Positions 36,079 to 44,660 of a stretch of 64,000 nucleotides of DNA are shown one piece after another. The translations under genes were made by a program, and so were the position numbers. Source of the stretch: Methylobacterium nodulans ORS 2060 (GTDB lineage Bacteria > Pseudomonadota > Alphaproteobacteria > Rhizobiales > Beijerinckiaceae); contig NC_011894.1 in NCBI RefSeq assembly GCF_000022085.1, positions 212,501 through 276,500 on the forward strand, written 5' to 3'. The notes below the pieces were generated by a model, which saw only the letters and a list, made by a program, of their open reading frames with translations, was not told the DNA's origin and searched no databases. Position 1 is the stretch's first letter. Every line of letters begins with the position of its first letter.

Positions 36079-36119
36079 GTCCCGGGCGCATGCAGCGCCA
36101 GCGGAATGCGACCCGGGAC
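36079..36119. repeat. Interrupted palindrome between FKBP and livF genes
   Basis: GTCCCGGGCGCAT (36079-36091) faces ATGCGACCCGGGAC (36106-36119), complementary except for one bulged base. It could stop transcription from both convergent genes although no T run is present. The sequence to its right (GACCCAGCACAAGAAGT) resembles dispersed palindromic elements I know from rhizobial genomes. Confidence 0.6.
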
Positions 36120-36172
36120 CCAGCACAAGAAGTCGCACAGCGTCCGCACTCAGCAACGGTGCCGGCATCGGC

Positions 36173-36904
36173 TCACACTTCGAGCCATTCCCGCCGGACC
36201 GCCTCGTTCTCCAGCAGGCCGGCGGGGGTGCCCTCGAAGACCATGCGGCCGTGGCCCATCACGTAGAGGCGCTGCGATAGCTTGAGGGCGATCGTCAGCT
36301 TCTGCTCGACCAGGAGCACGGCGACGCCGCGGGCCGCGATCTCGGCGATGAGATCGCCGACCCGGGCCACCATCTGGGGCGAGAGCCCCTCGGTCGGCTC
36401 GTCGATCATGATGAGATCCGGGTTGCCCATCAGCGTGCGGCAGATGGTGAGCATCTGCTGCTCGCCGCCGGACAGCACCCCGCCCGGCGTGTCGATGCGC
36501 TCCTCGAGCCGCGGGAACAGCCGGAAGATGTCGGCGGTGGTCCAGCGCGCGCCCGCGCCGGCCTTCTCGCCGAGGGCGAGGTTCTGGCGCACGGTGAGCC
36601 CGGGGAAGATCGCGCGCTCCTCGGGCACGTAGCCGAGGCCGCGGCGGGCGACGAGGTGAGGCTTGAGCCCGGCGATCGGCCGGCCCTTGAACCGGACCGT
36701 GCCGCGGGGCGCCACGTCGCCCATGATCGCCTTGAGCGTCGTCGAGCGGCCGACGCCGTTGCGGCCGAGGATCGCGACGATCTCGCCCGCCCCGACGTGA
36801 AAGCTTACGCCCTGCAGGATGTGGCTCTTGCCGTAATAGGCGTGCAGGTCCTCGACCTCCAGGAGGGCCGGGGCGGCCTGCGGCAGCGCGGGGGCGGCGC
36901 TCAT
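36173..36904 (-). CDS. livF: Branched-chain amino acid-type ABC transporter ATPase LivF
   Basis: 243 residues with LivF features: GLGYVPEERAIFPGLTVRQNL, signature LSGGEQQMLTICRTL, Walker B LIMIDEPTEGLSP and the His switch region as VEQK. The Walker A reads GRNGVGRST, so the usual Lys is Arg53. The last gene of livK-livH-livM-livG-livF, overlapping livG by 4 bp. Substrate is unlikely to be limited to amino acids given the catabolic genes next door. Confidence 0.93.
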   Translation of the reverse strand: MSAAPALPQAAPALLEVEDLHAYYGKSHILQGVSFHVGAGEIVAILGRNGVGRSTTLKAIMGDVAPRGTVRFKGRPIAGLKPHLVARRGLGYVPEERAIFPGLTVRQNLALGEKAGAGARWTTADIFRLFPRLEERIDTPGGVLSGGEQQMLTICRTLMGNPDLIMIDEPTEGLSPQMVARVGDLIAEIAARGVAVLLVEQKLTIALKLSQRLYVMGHGRMVFEGTPAGLLENEAVRREWLEV

Positions 36905-37653
36905 GCGGCCGCGACTCCCAGGTAGGCTTCCTGCACGGCGCGGTTCTCCCGGATGCGCTCGGGCGTGTCGGTGGCGATCAGCCGGCCGTAGACGAGCACC
37001 GAGATGCGGTCGGCGAGCCCGAACACCACGGCCATGTCGTGCTCCACCATCAGCAGCGTGCGCCCCTGCGTCACCTCGCGGATGAGCGCGGTGGCGTGCT
37101 CGCTCTCGCTGTGGCTCATCCCGGCCATGGGCTCGTCGAGCAGGATGACGCGGGCGTCGCTCGCGATGCTGATGCCGATCTCCAGGGCCCGCTGCTCCGC
37201 ATAGGCCAGCATGCCGGCCGGCATCGCGGCACGGTGGCCGAGGCGGATGCTGTCGAGGATCTCGGCCGTGCGCGACGCGACGCCGGGCAGGCGCTCGACG
37301 CTGCGCCAGAACAGGGGCCGGTAGCCCATGGCCCGCAGCACCGCGCAGCGCACGTTCTCCCAGACCGAGAGCCGGGGGAAGATGTTGGTGACCTGGAAGC
37401 TGCGGGCGAGGCCCCGGCGGTTGATCACGGAGGGGCGCGCCCCGGTGATGTCGGCCCCCTCCAGGCGGATCGTCCCGGATGTCGGCACGAGGCGCCCGCT
37501 GATGAGGTTGAACAGGGTCGACTTTCCGGCCCCGTTCGGGCCGATGATGGCGTGGCGCTCGCCGGCCGGCACCCGGAGATCCACGCCCGCGATGATCTGC
37601 GTCGCCCCGAAGGACTTGGTCACGCCGGAGAGTTCGACGGCAGGAGGCGTCAT
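36901..37653 (-). CDS. livG: Branched-chain amino acid-type ABC transporter ATPase LivG
   Basis: 250 residues from ATG 37653, with an AGGAGG site inside the overlap region and 4 bp after the livM stop. Walker A GPNGAGKST is intact, the LivG-specific RRGLARSFQVTNIFPRLSVWENV is present, the signature is relaxed (LAYAEQRALEIG), Walker B is VILLDEPMAGMS, and the switch His follows as MVEHDM. It pairs with LivF at the LivHM permease. Confidence 0.95.
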   Translation of the reverse strand: MTPPAVELSGVTKSFGATQIIAGVDLRVPAGERHAIIGPNGAGKSTLFNLISGRLVPTSGTIRLEGADITGARPSVINRRGLARSFQVTNIFPRLSVWENVRCAVLRAMGYRPLFWRSVERLPGVASRTAEILDSIRLGHRAAMPAGMLAYAEQRALEIGISIASDARVILLDEPMAGMSHSESEHATALIREVTQGRTLLMVEHDMAVVFGLADRISVLVYGRLIATDTPERIRENRAVQEAYLGVAAA

Positions 37654-37657
37654 CGCG

Positions 37658-38983
37658 TCAGCCCTCCCGGGCGGCGAGGGAGGCCGCATGCCAGGCCGCG
37701 GTGACGCGCGGCCACGCCGCCCGGACGGCGAGCAGGCCGCCGAGGAAGGCTGCAGCCGCCACGATCCAGGGCAGCGGCGTCGCGACGTCGAGGCCGAAGC
37801 CGAACAGGGTCATGGAGGTCCCCTCCCCGGCCTTCACCAGGGCCCGGAAGCTCATCTCGATGAGCGCGACGAGGCCCGCCAGCATGACGAGCGTCGGCGC
37901 GAGCGCGAGGGCATAGGCCGGGACGAGGCGGTGGGCCGTGCCGCGGCGGATCAGTGGCCCGTGCATCAGCGCGAGGCCGGCGATGCCGCCCGGCGCGAAC
38001 ATCACGATCGCGATGAACAGGAGCCCGAAATAGAGCTGCCAGACCTCGGTGAGGTCGCTGAGCGAGACCTGCAGGATGGTGACCAGCACCGCGCCGATCA
38101 CCGGCCCGACGAAATGCCCGATGCCGCCGATGAAGGCGGCGAGCAGCACCACGCCCGATTGCTGCAGCCCGAGATAGGAGGAATTGACGATCTCGAAATT
38201 GATCGCCGCCAGGGCGCCGGCGACGCCCGCGAACAGGGCCGAGAGGCAGAAGGCGACGAGACGCACCAGCTGCGGCTCGTAGCCGATGAACTCGACCCGC
38301 TCGGGGTTCTCGCGCACGGCGTTGCACAGCCGCCCGAGCGGCGTCCGGGTGATGCCGTACATCAAGAGCGCGCAGACGAGGCACCACCCCGCGATCAGGT
38401 AATAGACCTGGATCTGCGGCCCGAAACTGAGATCGAACAGGCGCAGCATCTTGGTGCGGTTGGTGGTGACGCCCTCCTCGCCGCCGAAGAAGCTGTGCAG
38501 GATGTGCGAGCCGGAGGTGACGAGTTCGGCAAGCCCGAGCGAGATCATGGCGAAGACGGTCCCGGCGCGCCGCGTGGAAACCGTGCCGAACAGGAAGCCG
38601 AAGGCGAGGCCCGCGACGGCGCCGACGAGGGGCATCGCGACGAGCGGCACGGGCAGCCGCGCGGCCGCCACCACGTTCATGGCATGGACGGTGAAGAAGG
38701 CTCCGAGCCCGTAATAGACCGCATGCCCGAAGGACAGGAGCCCGGTCTGCCCGAGCAGCATGTTGTAGGACAGGGCGAACACGACCATGATGCCCATGAG
38801 GCTCATCATCGTGAGCGAGGCGCCGCTCGTGAAGACGTGCGGCGCGGCGACCAGGATGGCGGAAGCGGCGAGCCAGGGTGCCACCGCCCCGAGCCGGCTG
38901 CCGCTGCGCGGCTGCACGGCGCGCACCGGGCGGCTGCTAGCCCAGTCGCTGCCGGCGGAGGCGCCTTCGGCGAGATCCGTCAT
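37658..38983 (-). CDS. livM: Branched-chain amino acid-type ABC permease LivM
   Basis: 441 residues, longer than common LivM proteins (about 330-420) because of an N-terminal lead of about 35 residues and extra C-terminal helices. Family stretches: LSYNMLLGQTGLLSFGHAVYYGLGA, then GRLCNAVRENPERVEFIGY, the coupling-helix region, and FIGGIGHFVGPVIGAVL. Polytopic inner-membrane subunit. Its ATG overlaps the livH stop (ATGA). Confidence 0.94.
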   Translation of the reverse strand: MTDLAEGASAGSDWASSRPVRAVQPRSGSRLGAVAPWLAASAILVAAPHVFTSGASLTMMSLMGIMVVFALSYNMLLGQTGLLSFGHAVYYGLGAFFTVHAMNVVAAARLPVPLVAMPLVGAVAGLAFGFLFGTVSTRRAGTVFAMISLGLAELVTSGSHILHSFFGGEEGVTTNRTKMLRLFDLSFGPQIQVYYLIAGWCLVCALLMYGITRTPLGRLCNAVRENPERVEFIGYEPQLVRLVAFCLSALFAGVAGALAAINFEIVNSSYLGLQQSGVVLLAAFIGGIGHFVGPVIGAVLVTILQVSLSDLTEVWQLYFGLLFIAIVMFAPGGIAGLALMHGPLIRRGTAHRLVPAYALALAPTLVMLAGLVALIEMSFRALVKAGEGTSMTLFGFGLDVATPLPWIVAAAAFLGGLLAVRAAWPRVTAAWHAASLAAREG

Positions 38984-39933
38984 GCTTCGCGGCTCCCGAG
39001 CAGCCCGGTCGGCCGAAAGATCAGCACGATCACGAGCAGGAGATAGGGAATGACCGGCCCGATCTGCGCGATCGTGACGGTCCAGAGGTCGCCGAGCACC
39101 CCGCCGGAGGGCGCGGCGGCGATGCCGAAAGCCTCGAACAGGCTGGCGATCGAGACGTCGAGCGAGATCGCGAAGGTCTGGATCAGGCCGATCAGCAGCG
39201 AGGCGACGAAAGCGCCCGTCAGCGAGCCGAGCCCGCCCACGACCACGACCACGAACAGGATCGGCCCCAGCAGGCCCGCCATGTTGGACTGCGTCACCAG
39301 GGCGGGCCCGGCGATGACGCCCGCCACCGCGGCGAGCCCGGTGCCGATGCCGAAGACGAGCATGAACACCTTCGCGACGTCGTGGCCGAGCATCGCCACC
39401 ATGTTGGGATGGGTCAGCGCCGCCTGAATGATCAGCCCGACCCGCGTGCGGGTCAGCACGAGCAGCAGGCCGGCAAAGATCACCACCGAGACGAGCAGCA
39501 TGAACAGCTTATAGGCCGGGTAGTTGGTGTCGAAGATCGTGAAGGCCGGGAAGTCGAGGAGCGCCGGCACCCGATAGTCGAGCGGCAGCTTGCCCCAGAT
39601 CATCTGCACCACTTCCTCGATCACGTAGGCGAGGCCGAAGGTGAAGAGGAGTTCCGGGACGTGGCCGTGGCGGTGGACGTTGCGCAACCCGTAGCGCTCG
39701 ACGAGCGCGCCGAGACCGCCGACCAGGACCGGCGCGACGACGAGCCCGACCCAGAAGCCGGCGAAGCGGCTGATCTGATAGCCGAAGAAGGCGCCGAGCA
39801 TGTAGAAGCTGGCATGCGCGAAGTTGAGCACGCCCATCATGCTGAAGATGAGCGTCAGCCCGCTCGCCATGAGAAAGAGCAGCATGCCGTAGAGCACGCC
39901 ATTCAACGTCGAGACGATCACGAGTTCGAGCAA
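38980..39933 (-). CDS. livH: Branched-chain amino acid-type ABC permease LivH
   Basis: 317 residues. GLTLIFSMMGVLNFAHASFY at the N-terminus and GGLGSLTGAFVASLLIGL near the C-terminus are LivH hallmarks. It has about eight membrane helices. A perfect hairpin (39993-40022) lies between it and livK. Confidence 0.95.
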   Translation of the reverse strand: MLELVIVSTLNGVLYGMLLFLMASGLTLIFSMMGVLNFAHASFYMLGAFFGYQISRFAGFWVGLVVAPVLVGGLGALVERYGLRNVHRHGHVPELLFTFGLAYVIEEVVQMIWGKLPLDYRVPALLDFPAFTIFDTNYPAYKLFMLLVSVVIFAGLLLVLTRTRVGLIIQAALTHPNMVAMLGHDVAKVFMLVFGIGTGLAAVAGVIAGPALVTQSNMAGLLGPILFVVVVVGGLGSLTGAFVASLLIGLIQTFAISLDVSIASLFEAFGIAAAPSGGVLGDLWTVTIAQIGPVIPYLLLVIVLIFRPTGLLGSREA

Positions 39934-39992
39934 CGGGCGGCCTCCTGGGGCGATCCAAGATGTTCGACTTATCGTCCGTCACAGATATCGCG

Positions 39993-40022
39993 GGAACCTG
40001 CTCCCGTACGGGAGCGGGTTCC
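39993..40022 (-). promoter_or_regulatory. Intercistronic hairpin between livK and livH
   Basis: GGAACC-T-GCTCCCGT facing ACGGGAGC-G-GGTTCC with no loop beyond the turn. It has no T run. In ABC importer operons such hairpins often protect the binding-protein mRNA so that it is made in excess. It resembles the inner hairpin of the family-B repeats. Confidence 0.5.
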
Positions 40023-40042
40023 GTGCGCCGGATCCGGAGCCC

Positions 40043-41281
40043 TCAGCTCGGCCGGTCCATCTTGCAGGTGGTCGGCAGAAGCGTGTCCTTGGCGCTGACT
40101 TCGCCCGCGGCCTTCCAGCCCCAGCCGGTATTCTCGCTGTCGAACTGCTTCGACGTATCCACCGGACCCAGTTGCGAGATGTACAGGGTCTGGAACAGCT
40201 GATGGTCGTCCGGCCGCATGAAGCTGTCCTGGCCGTAGAGCGTGTCGTTGTGGATCGATTCCATGGCCTTGGCGATGGCCTTCGGATCCGTCGACTTCGC
40301 TGCATCGGCCGCCTTCACCAGCACGTTCATCAGGTTCACGACGCGCGGATAGGTGAGTTCCTGGCCCGTCCTGGCGCGGAACGCCCTCTCGAAGTCCTGA
40401 CCGGGCGGATAGGGAATGTTCGCGAAGCCTTCGGCCACCTGGAAGACGCGGTCGCCGAGGTTGGCCTGCTTGATCGCGGTCGGGCCGCCGGTGCCGCCGC
40501 CGTAATAGGTATAGAAATTCGCCTGCAACCCGGCATCGCCCGCCGCCTTGAGCAGCAGCGCCATGTCCTGCGCCCAGTTCCCGGTGATGACCGTGTCGGC
40601 GCCGGATGCCTTGATCTTGGCGATATAGGGCGAGAAGTCGTTGACCTTCTGCAGCGGTGCGACCTCGTCGCCGACGATCTGGATGTCCGGGCGCTTCTCC
40701 TTCAGCATCGCACGCGCCGCTGCGCGGACCGCCTGCCCGAACGAGTAGTCCTGGTTGATGAGATAGACCTTCTTGATCTCGGGCTTACCTTTGATGAAGC
40801 TGGTCAGCGCGGCCATCTTGATATCGGAATTGGCGTCGAAGCGGAAGTGCCAGTAGCTGCACTTGGCGTTCGTCAGCGCCGGATCGACCGCCGCGTAGTT
40901 GAGATAGATGACCTCCTTGCCCGGATTGCGGTCGTTGTACTTGCTCACGAAATCGATGATCGCGGCCGCGACGCTCGAACCGTTGCCCTGCACGACGATA
41001 CGGGCGCCCGAATCGATCGCCTTCTGGAGCTGGACGAGGCTCTCCTGCGAGTTGAGCTTGTTGTCGTAGCCGGTGACCTCCAGCTTGAGGTCGGGGTTCT
41101 TGGCGTTGTTCTGCTCCGCCATGTACTGGAAGGTCTTGAGGCCGGACTCGCCGGTGCTGGCGCCGCCGCCGGACAATGGATCGATGAAGGCGATCCTGAG
41201 GGTCGCGGGTGCGGCCAGCGCCGTGCCCGCCGCCAGCGCCAGAAGCCCGGCCGCGGTGGTGCGCGCGATCGTTCTCAACAC
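40043..41281 (-). CDS. livK: Periplasmic substrate-binding protein of the Liv-type importer
   Basis: 412 residues from GTG 41281, chosen because GGAGGAGG lies just upstream and a proper signal peptide (LRTIARTTAAGLLALAAG) follows. Type I periplasmic binding fold: LRIAFIDPLSGGGASTGESG, IVVQGNGSSVAAAIIDF, VYLINQDYSFGQAVRAA, ADTVITGNWAQDMALLLKAA. It captures the ligand for LivHMGF. The ligand cannot be read from sequence; the adjacent dehydrogenase and BKACE genes suggest an acid rather than leucine. Confidence 0.9.
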   Translation of the reverse strand: MLRTIARTTAAGLLALAAGTALAAPATLRIAFIDPLSGGGASTGESGLKTFQYMAEQNNAKNPDLKLEVTGYDNKLNSQESLVQLQKAIDSGARIVVQGNGSSVAAAIIDFVSKYNDRNPGKEVIYLNYAAVDPALTNAKCSYWHFRFDANSDIKMAALTSFIKGKPEIKKVYLINQDYSFGQAVRAAARAMLKEKRPDIQIVGDEVAPLQKVNDFSPYIAKIKASGADTVITGNWAQDMALLLKAAGDAGLQANFYTYYGGGTGGPTAIKQANLGDRVFQVAEGFANIPYPPGQDFERAFRARTGQELTYPRVVNLMNVLVKAADAAKSTDPKAIAKAMESIHNDTLYGQDSFMRPDDHQLFQTLYISQLGPVDTSKQFDSENTGWGWKAAGEVSAKDTLLPTTCKMDRPS

Positions 41282-41548
41282 GGTCTTCCTCCTCCGGAGC
41301 GCGTTTCCGCCTCGTTGATGACGCGCCGCATTCGGCGTCGCCGACGGCCTTGAGCCGCCGTGGTCGCGTGCATGTCTCCGGAGCATCCCGGGCTGCCGCG
41401 TTGGGAGAAGCCTGCCCGTGCACCCCGACCGGGTCAAGACGCGAAATCATGATCCGCATCGCGAAACAGGTTGCCGAACGGTCCGGCGATTGGGCAGGGT
41501 TCAGGCCTGTCGGCCGCGGCATTCGCGGCCATCCGGACGGAACAGACG

Positions 41549-42424
41549 ATGTCAGAGGCTTTCGCGACGACCCGCGACCCGCAGCGCAGCCGCGCGGCGG
41601 CCTGGCGCGATCCCGCGCTCCTCGACGGCGAGGATGGCGACCGCCAGTTCGTCACCGCGCTCGCCCGCGGGCTCCAGGTGCTGCGCGCCTTCAAGGACGC
41701 AACCGAGATGCTCGGCAACCGGGAGATCGCCGAGCGTACCGGGCTGCCCAAGCCGACCGTGTCGCGCCTCACGCACACGCTGCTCACCCTGGGCTACCTG
41801 GTGCACGGGGAGGACGGCGAGCGCTACGGTCTTGGCCCCGCGGTGCTGGCGCTGTCGGCGGCCTTCCTTCGCCAGAACTCGTTTCCGCAGATGGCCAAGC
41901 CCTACCTGCAGGATCTCGCCACCGCGGTTCAGGCGCATGTGGCGCTCGGCCTCCGCGATGGGCTCCACAGCGTCTACATCCAGCTCTGGCGGGGCCTCGG
42001 CCAGACCATCACCCTGTCGCGGGAGGTCGGCTTTCACCTGCCGCTTGCCCGCAGTGCCATGGGCATGGCAACGCTCGCCGGCATGGACGAGGAGCAGCGC
42101 GCGCCCCTGGTCGAGCGGCTGCGCGCGGAGAGCGGTGCGGATTGGCCTCGCCTGGAGGCGACGATGGCGCGCTGCGCCGCCGAGGTGGCGGATCACGGCT
42201 TCTGCGTCGGCATCGGGATCTGGCATCCGGAGATCAACGCGGTGGCGGCCCCGGTGCACAGTCCCGGCACCCGGGGCCTGTTCGCCATCAACGTGAGCGG
42301 CCCGGCCTTCCTGATGACCGAGGCGGTGCTGCGGCGCGAGACCGGGCCGAAGCTCCTGGAGACGATCGACCGGATGCGCGTGCTCGGGATCGTCGACGAG
42401 ATCCCGCGCCGAGGGGGCGGATGA
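41549..42424 (+). CDS. IclR-family transcriptional regulator
   Basis: 291 residues from ATG 41549. An N-terminal winged helix (ALARGLQVLRAFKDATEMLG, NREIAERTGLPKPTVSRLTH) is followed by an IclR effector domain with MGMATLAGM and GFCVGIGIWHPEINAVAAPV. It is divergent from livK and upstream of the dehydrogenase and BKACE genes, so it likely controls both arms through the 267-bp livK-regulator gap in response to a pathway acid. Confidence 0.9.
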   Translation: MSEAFATTRDPQRSRAAAWRDPALLDGEDGDRQFVTALARGLQVLRAFKDATEMLGNREIAERTGLPKPTVSRLTHTLLTLGYLVHGEDGERYGLGPAVLALSAAFLRQNSFPQMAKPYLQDLATAVQAHVALGLRDGLHSVYIQLWRGLGQTITLSREVGFHLPLARSAMGMATLAGMDEEQRAPLVERLRAESGADWPRLEATMARCAAEVADHGFCVGIGIWHPEINAVAAPVHSPGTRGLFAINVSGPAFLMTEAVLRRETGPKLLETIDRMRVLGIVDEIPRRGGG

Positions 42425-42556
42425 CGGACTGTTGCAGAAAGCTCCGTAAGATCAAAGACCTGCAGCGCCAACCCGGGTCACCGGTGCGGCCCTGGACAGA
42501 ACCCGCCCGCCCTGCCATCGTGCTGCGAAACACAATTTCGCAGGGTGGAAGCGCGG

Positions 42557-43315
42557 ATGATCAGTGCAGACCTGAGGGGACGGTGCGTCCTCGTGACCGG
42601 CGGGGCATCGGGCATCGGGCTCGCGGCCGTCACCCTCTTCGCCCGCAACGGCGCCATGGTGGCCCTCAATCATCTGCCGGATGATCCGCGCGGCCCCGAG
42701 GCCGCGACGCGCCTCGCGGACGAGGGCCTTGCGGTGATGGCGGTGCCCGGCAACGTCGCGGTGGCGGGCGAGGCCGAGGACCTGGTCGAACGGTCGATCG
42801 CGGCGCTCGGCGGCCTCGACGTGCTCATCAACAATGCCGGCACGCCCGGGACCCATCAGCCGATCGCCTTCTCGGACCTCGACGCCATGACCGAGGAGTT
42901 CTGGCAGACGATCCTGTCGACGAACCTGATCGGGCCCTATCGCTGCGCCCGGGCCGCAGCCCCGGCGCTGAAGACGCGGCGCGGCGCCATCGTCAACACC
43001 GCCTCGGTGGCCGGGCTCGGACGGCGCGGATCCAGCATCGCCTATTCGGCGAGCAAGGCCGGGCTCGTGAACCTCACGCGCAGTCTCGCCCGGGCGCTTG
43101 CTCCCGAAATCCGGGTCAATGCGGTGGCGCCCGGCCTCGTCGAGACGCCCTGGACGCGCGAATGGCCGCCCGAGCGCAAGCAGGCGACGCTGGCGCGCAC
43201 TCTGCTCGCCCGCCTGGCGCAGCCCGAGGACATTGCCGAGGCGATGCTCTTCCTCGCGGCGGGGGCGGCCTACATGACCGGGGAGACCCTGGTCGTCGAT
43301 GGCGGCAGCGATTGA
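42557..43315 (+). CDS. Short-chain dehydrogenase/reductase
   Basis: 252 residues from ATG 42557 (a GTG at 42545 is possible). Classical SDR marks: TGGASGIG (14-21), NNAG, catalytic Ser150, Tyr163 and Lys167 (YSASK), and APGLVETPW. The substrate is open. Next to a BKACE enzyme, it is likely to oxidise a beta-hydroxy acid to the beta-keto acid that BKACE uses. The gap to BKACE is 11 bp. Confidence 0.92.
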   Translation: MISADLRGRCVLVTGGASGIGLAAVTLFARNGAMVALNHLPDDPRGPEAATRLADEGLAVMAVPGNVAVAGEAEDLVERSIAALGGLDVLINNAGTPGTHQPIAFSDLDAMTEEFWQTILSTNLIGPYRCARAAAPALKTRRGAIVNTASVAGLGRRGSSIAYSASKAGLVNLTRSLARALAPEIRVNAVAPGLVETPWTREWPPERKQATLARTLLARLAQPEDIAEAMLFLAAGAAYMTGETLVVDGGSD

Positions 43316-43326
43316 GGGATCACGCC

Positions 43327-44208
43327 ATGTCGCGCCAGACCGTCATCACCTGCGCCCTCACCGGCTCCTTCAACACCCCGTCGAAGAACCCGGCCGTCCC
43401 GGTGAGCCCCAAGGCGATCGCCCAATCCGCGCTCGAGGCGGCCGGCGCCGGGGCGGCCGTGGTCCATATCCACGTGCGCGATCCCGAGACGGCCGAGCCC
43501 AGCATGGACCTCGCGCTCTACCGGGAAGTGGTCGAGCGCATCCGCGAGCGGAATGCCGACGTGATCCTCAACCTGACCACCGGCGCGGGCGGCCGGTTCG
43601 TCCCGGGCGAGGACGATCCGGCTCGGCCCGGCCCCGGAACCAGCCTCGCCTCGCCGGAGGCGCGCACCCGGCACGTCACGGCGCTCAGGCCCGAGATCTG
43701 CACCCTCGACGTGGCGACGATGAATTTCGGCGAGCACGCCTTCCTCAACACGCCCGGCCATCTGCGGGCCATGGCGGCCCGCATCGCCGAGGCCGGCACG
43801 CGGCCCGAGATCGAGGTGTTCGACCTCGGCCAGATCGAACTCGCCAAGCATCTGATCGCGGAGGGGCATCTCGCCCGCCCGCCCCTGTTCCAGATCTGCC
43901 TCGGCATCCCCTGGGGAGCCCCCGCAACGCCCGAGACGCTGCTGCAGATGCGCGACCGGCTGCCGCCGGACGCGATCTGGTCCGCCTTCGGCATCTCGCG
44001 CGCCGAGTTCCCGATGGTGGCGCTCGCCGCGACGGCCGGCGGCCACGTGCGGGTCGGCCTGGAGGACAACCTCTATCTCTCCCGCGGCCAGCTCGCGCCG
44101 AGCAATGCGGCCCTCGTCGAGAAGGCGGCGACGCTGCTCTCGCTCCTCGACTGCGTTCCGGCGACACCCGCCGAGGCGCGCGCCCTGTTCGGCCTCGCAC
44201 CGCGGTAG
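43327..44208 (+). CDS. Beta-keto acid cleavage enzyme (BKACE, DUF849)
   Basis: 293 residues from ATG 43327. BKACE features: ITCALTGSFNTPS at the start, VVHIHVRDPET with zinc ligands His47 and His49, LNLTTGAGG, DVATMNFGEHAFLNTP, EIEVFDLGQI and HVRVGLEDNLYLSRG near the end. The family cleaves beta-keto acids with acetyl-CoA to an acetoacetate and a CoA ester; Kce (lysine fermentation) and dehydrocarnitine cleavage are known cases. Which beta-keto acid is used here is unknown. Ends the SDR-BKACE pair. Confidence 0.93.
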   Translation: MSRQTVITCALTGSFNTPSKNPAVPVSPKAIAQSALEAAGAGAAVVHIHVRDPETAEPSMDLALYREVVERIRERNADVILNLTTGAGGRFVPGEDDPARPGPGTSLASPEARTRHVTALRPEICTLDVATMNFGEHAFLNTPGHLRAMAARIAEAGTRPEIEVFDLGQIELAKHLIAEGHLARPPLFQICLGIPWGAPATPETLLQMRDRLPPDAIWSAFGISRAEFPMVALAATAGGHVRVGLEDNLYLSRGQLAPSNAALVEKAATLLSLLDCVPATPAEARALFGLAPR

Positions 44209-44226
44209 CTCACGGCCCGGGGCTTC

Positions 44227-44640
44227 TCAGCCCTGGGCCGCGACGTCCTTGCCGCTCAGCGCCTCGACGAGGGCGACGAGGCGGCGGCGGACCTGCGGGT
44301 CGTCCACCCGCTGGAAGGCCCGCACGAGCTGGAGATCCTGGCTCGTCCAGAACAGGTCCGAGCCCGGCTGCCTCGCCACCTCGACGTGCTCCTCATCCAG
44401 CCAGTTCTCGGGGCGCGGCGCGCCCTCGTAGAAGAAGCCGACCGGCACGCCGAGCATCTCGGCGATCTGCTGGAGCCGGCTTGCGCTGATGCGGTTGGCC
44501 CCCTTCTCGTATTTCTGGATCTGCTGGAACGTGACACCGAGCGCATCCCCCAGCTTCTCCTGGCTCACGCCGACGAGAAGCCGCCGGACCCGCACCCGGT
44601 GCCCGACGTGGCGATCGATCGGATCCGGTGCCTTCTTCAA
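44227..44640 (-). CDS. XRE-family helix-turn-helix regulator
   Basis: 137 residues, TTG start at 44640 preceded by GGTGGAG; no ATG or GTG fits the conserved N-terminus MKKAPDPIDRHVG. The helix-turn-helix (SQEKLGDALGVTFQQIQKYEKGANRISASRLQQIA) is followed by VPVGFFYEG and an acidic C-terminal part, the layout of a regulator common in Rhizobiales. It directly follows lnt on the same strand (20 bp), so co-transcription is likely. Targets unknown. Confidence 0.88.
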   Translation of the reverse strand: MKKAPDPIDRHVGHRVRVRRLLVGVSQEKLGDALGVTFQQIQKYEKGANRISASRLQQIAEMLGVPVGFFYEGAPRPENWLDEEHVEVARQPGSDLFWTSQDLQLVRAFQRVDDPQVRRRLVALVEALSGKDVAAQG

Positions 44641-44660
44641 TGTGTCTGCTCCACCCCTGC

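Noticed and set aside
44227..44640. XRE gene as the antitoxin of a toxin-antitoxin pair
   Set aside because: No small partner gene is adjacent; it follows lnt directly, and its length and C-terminal part fit a stand-alone regulator.
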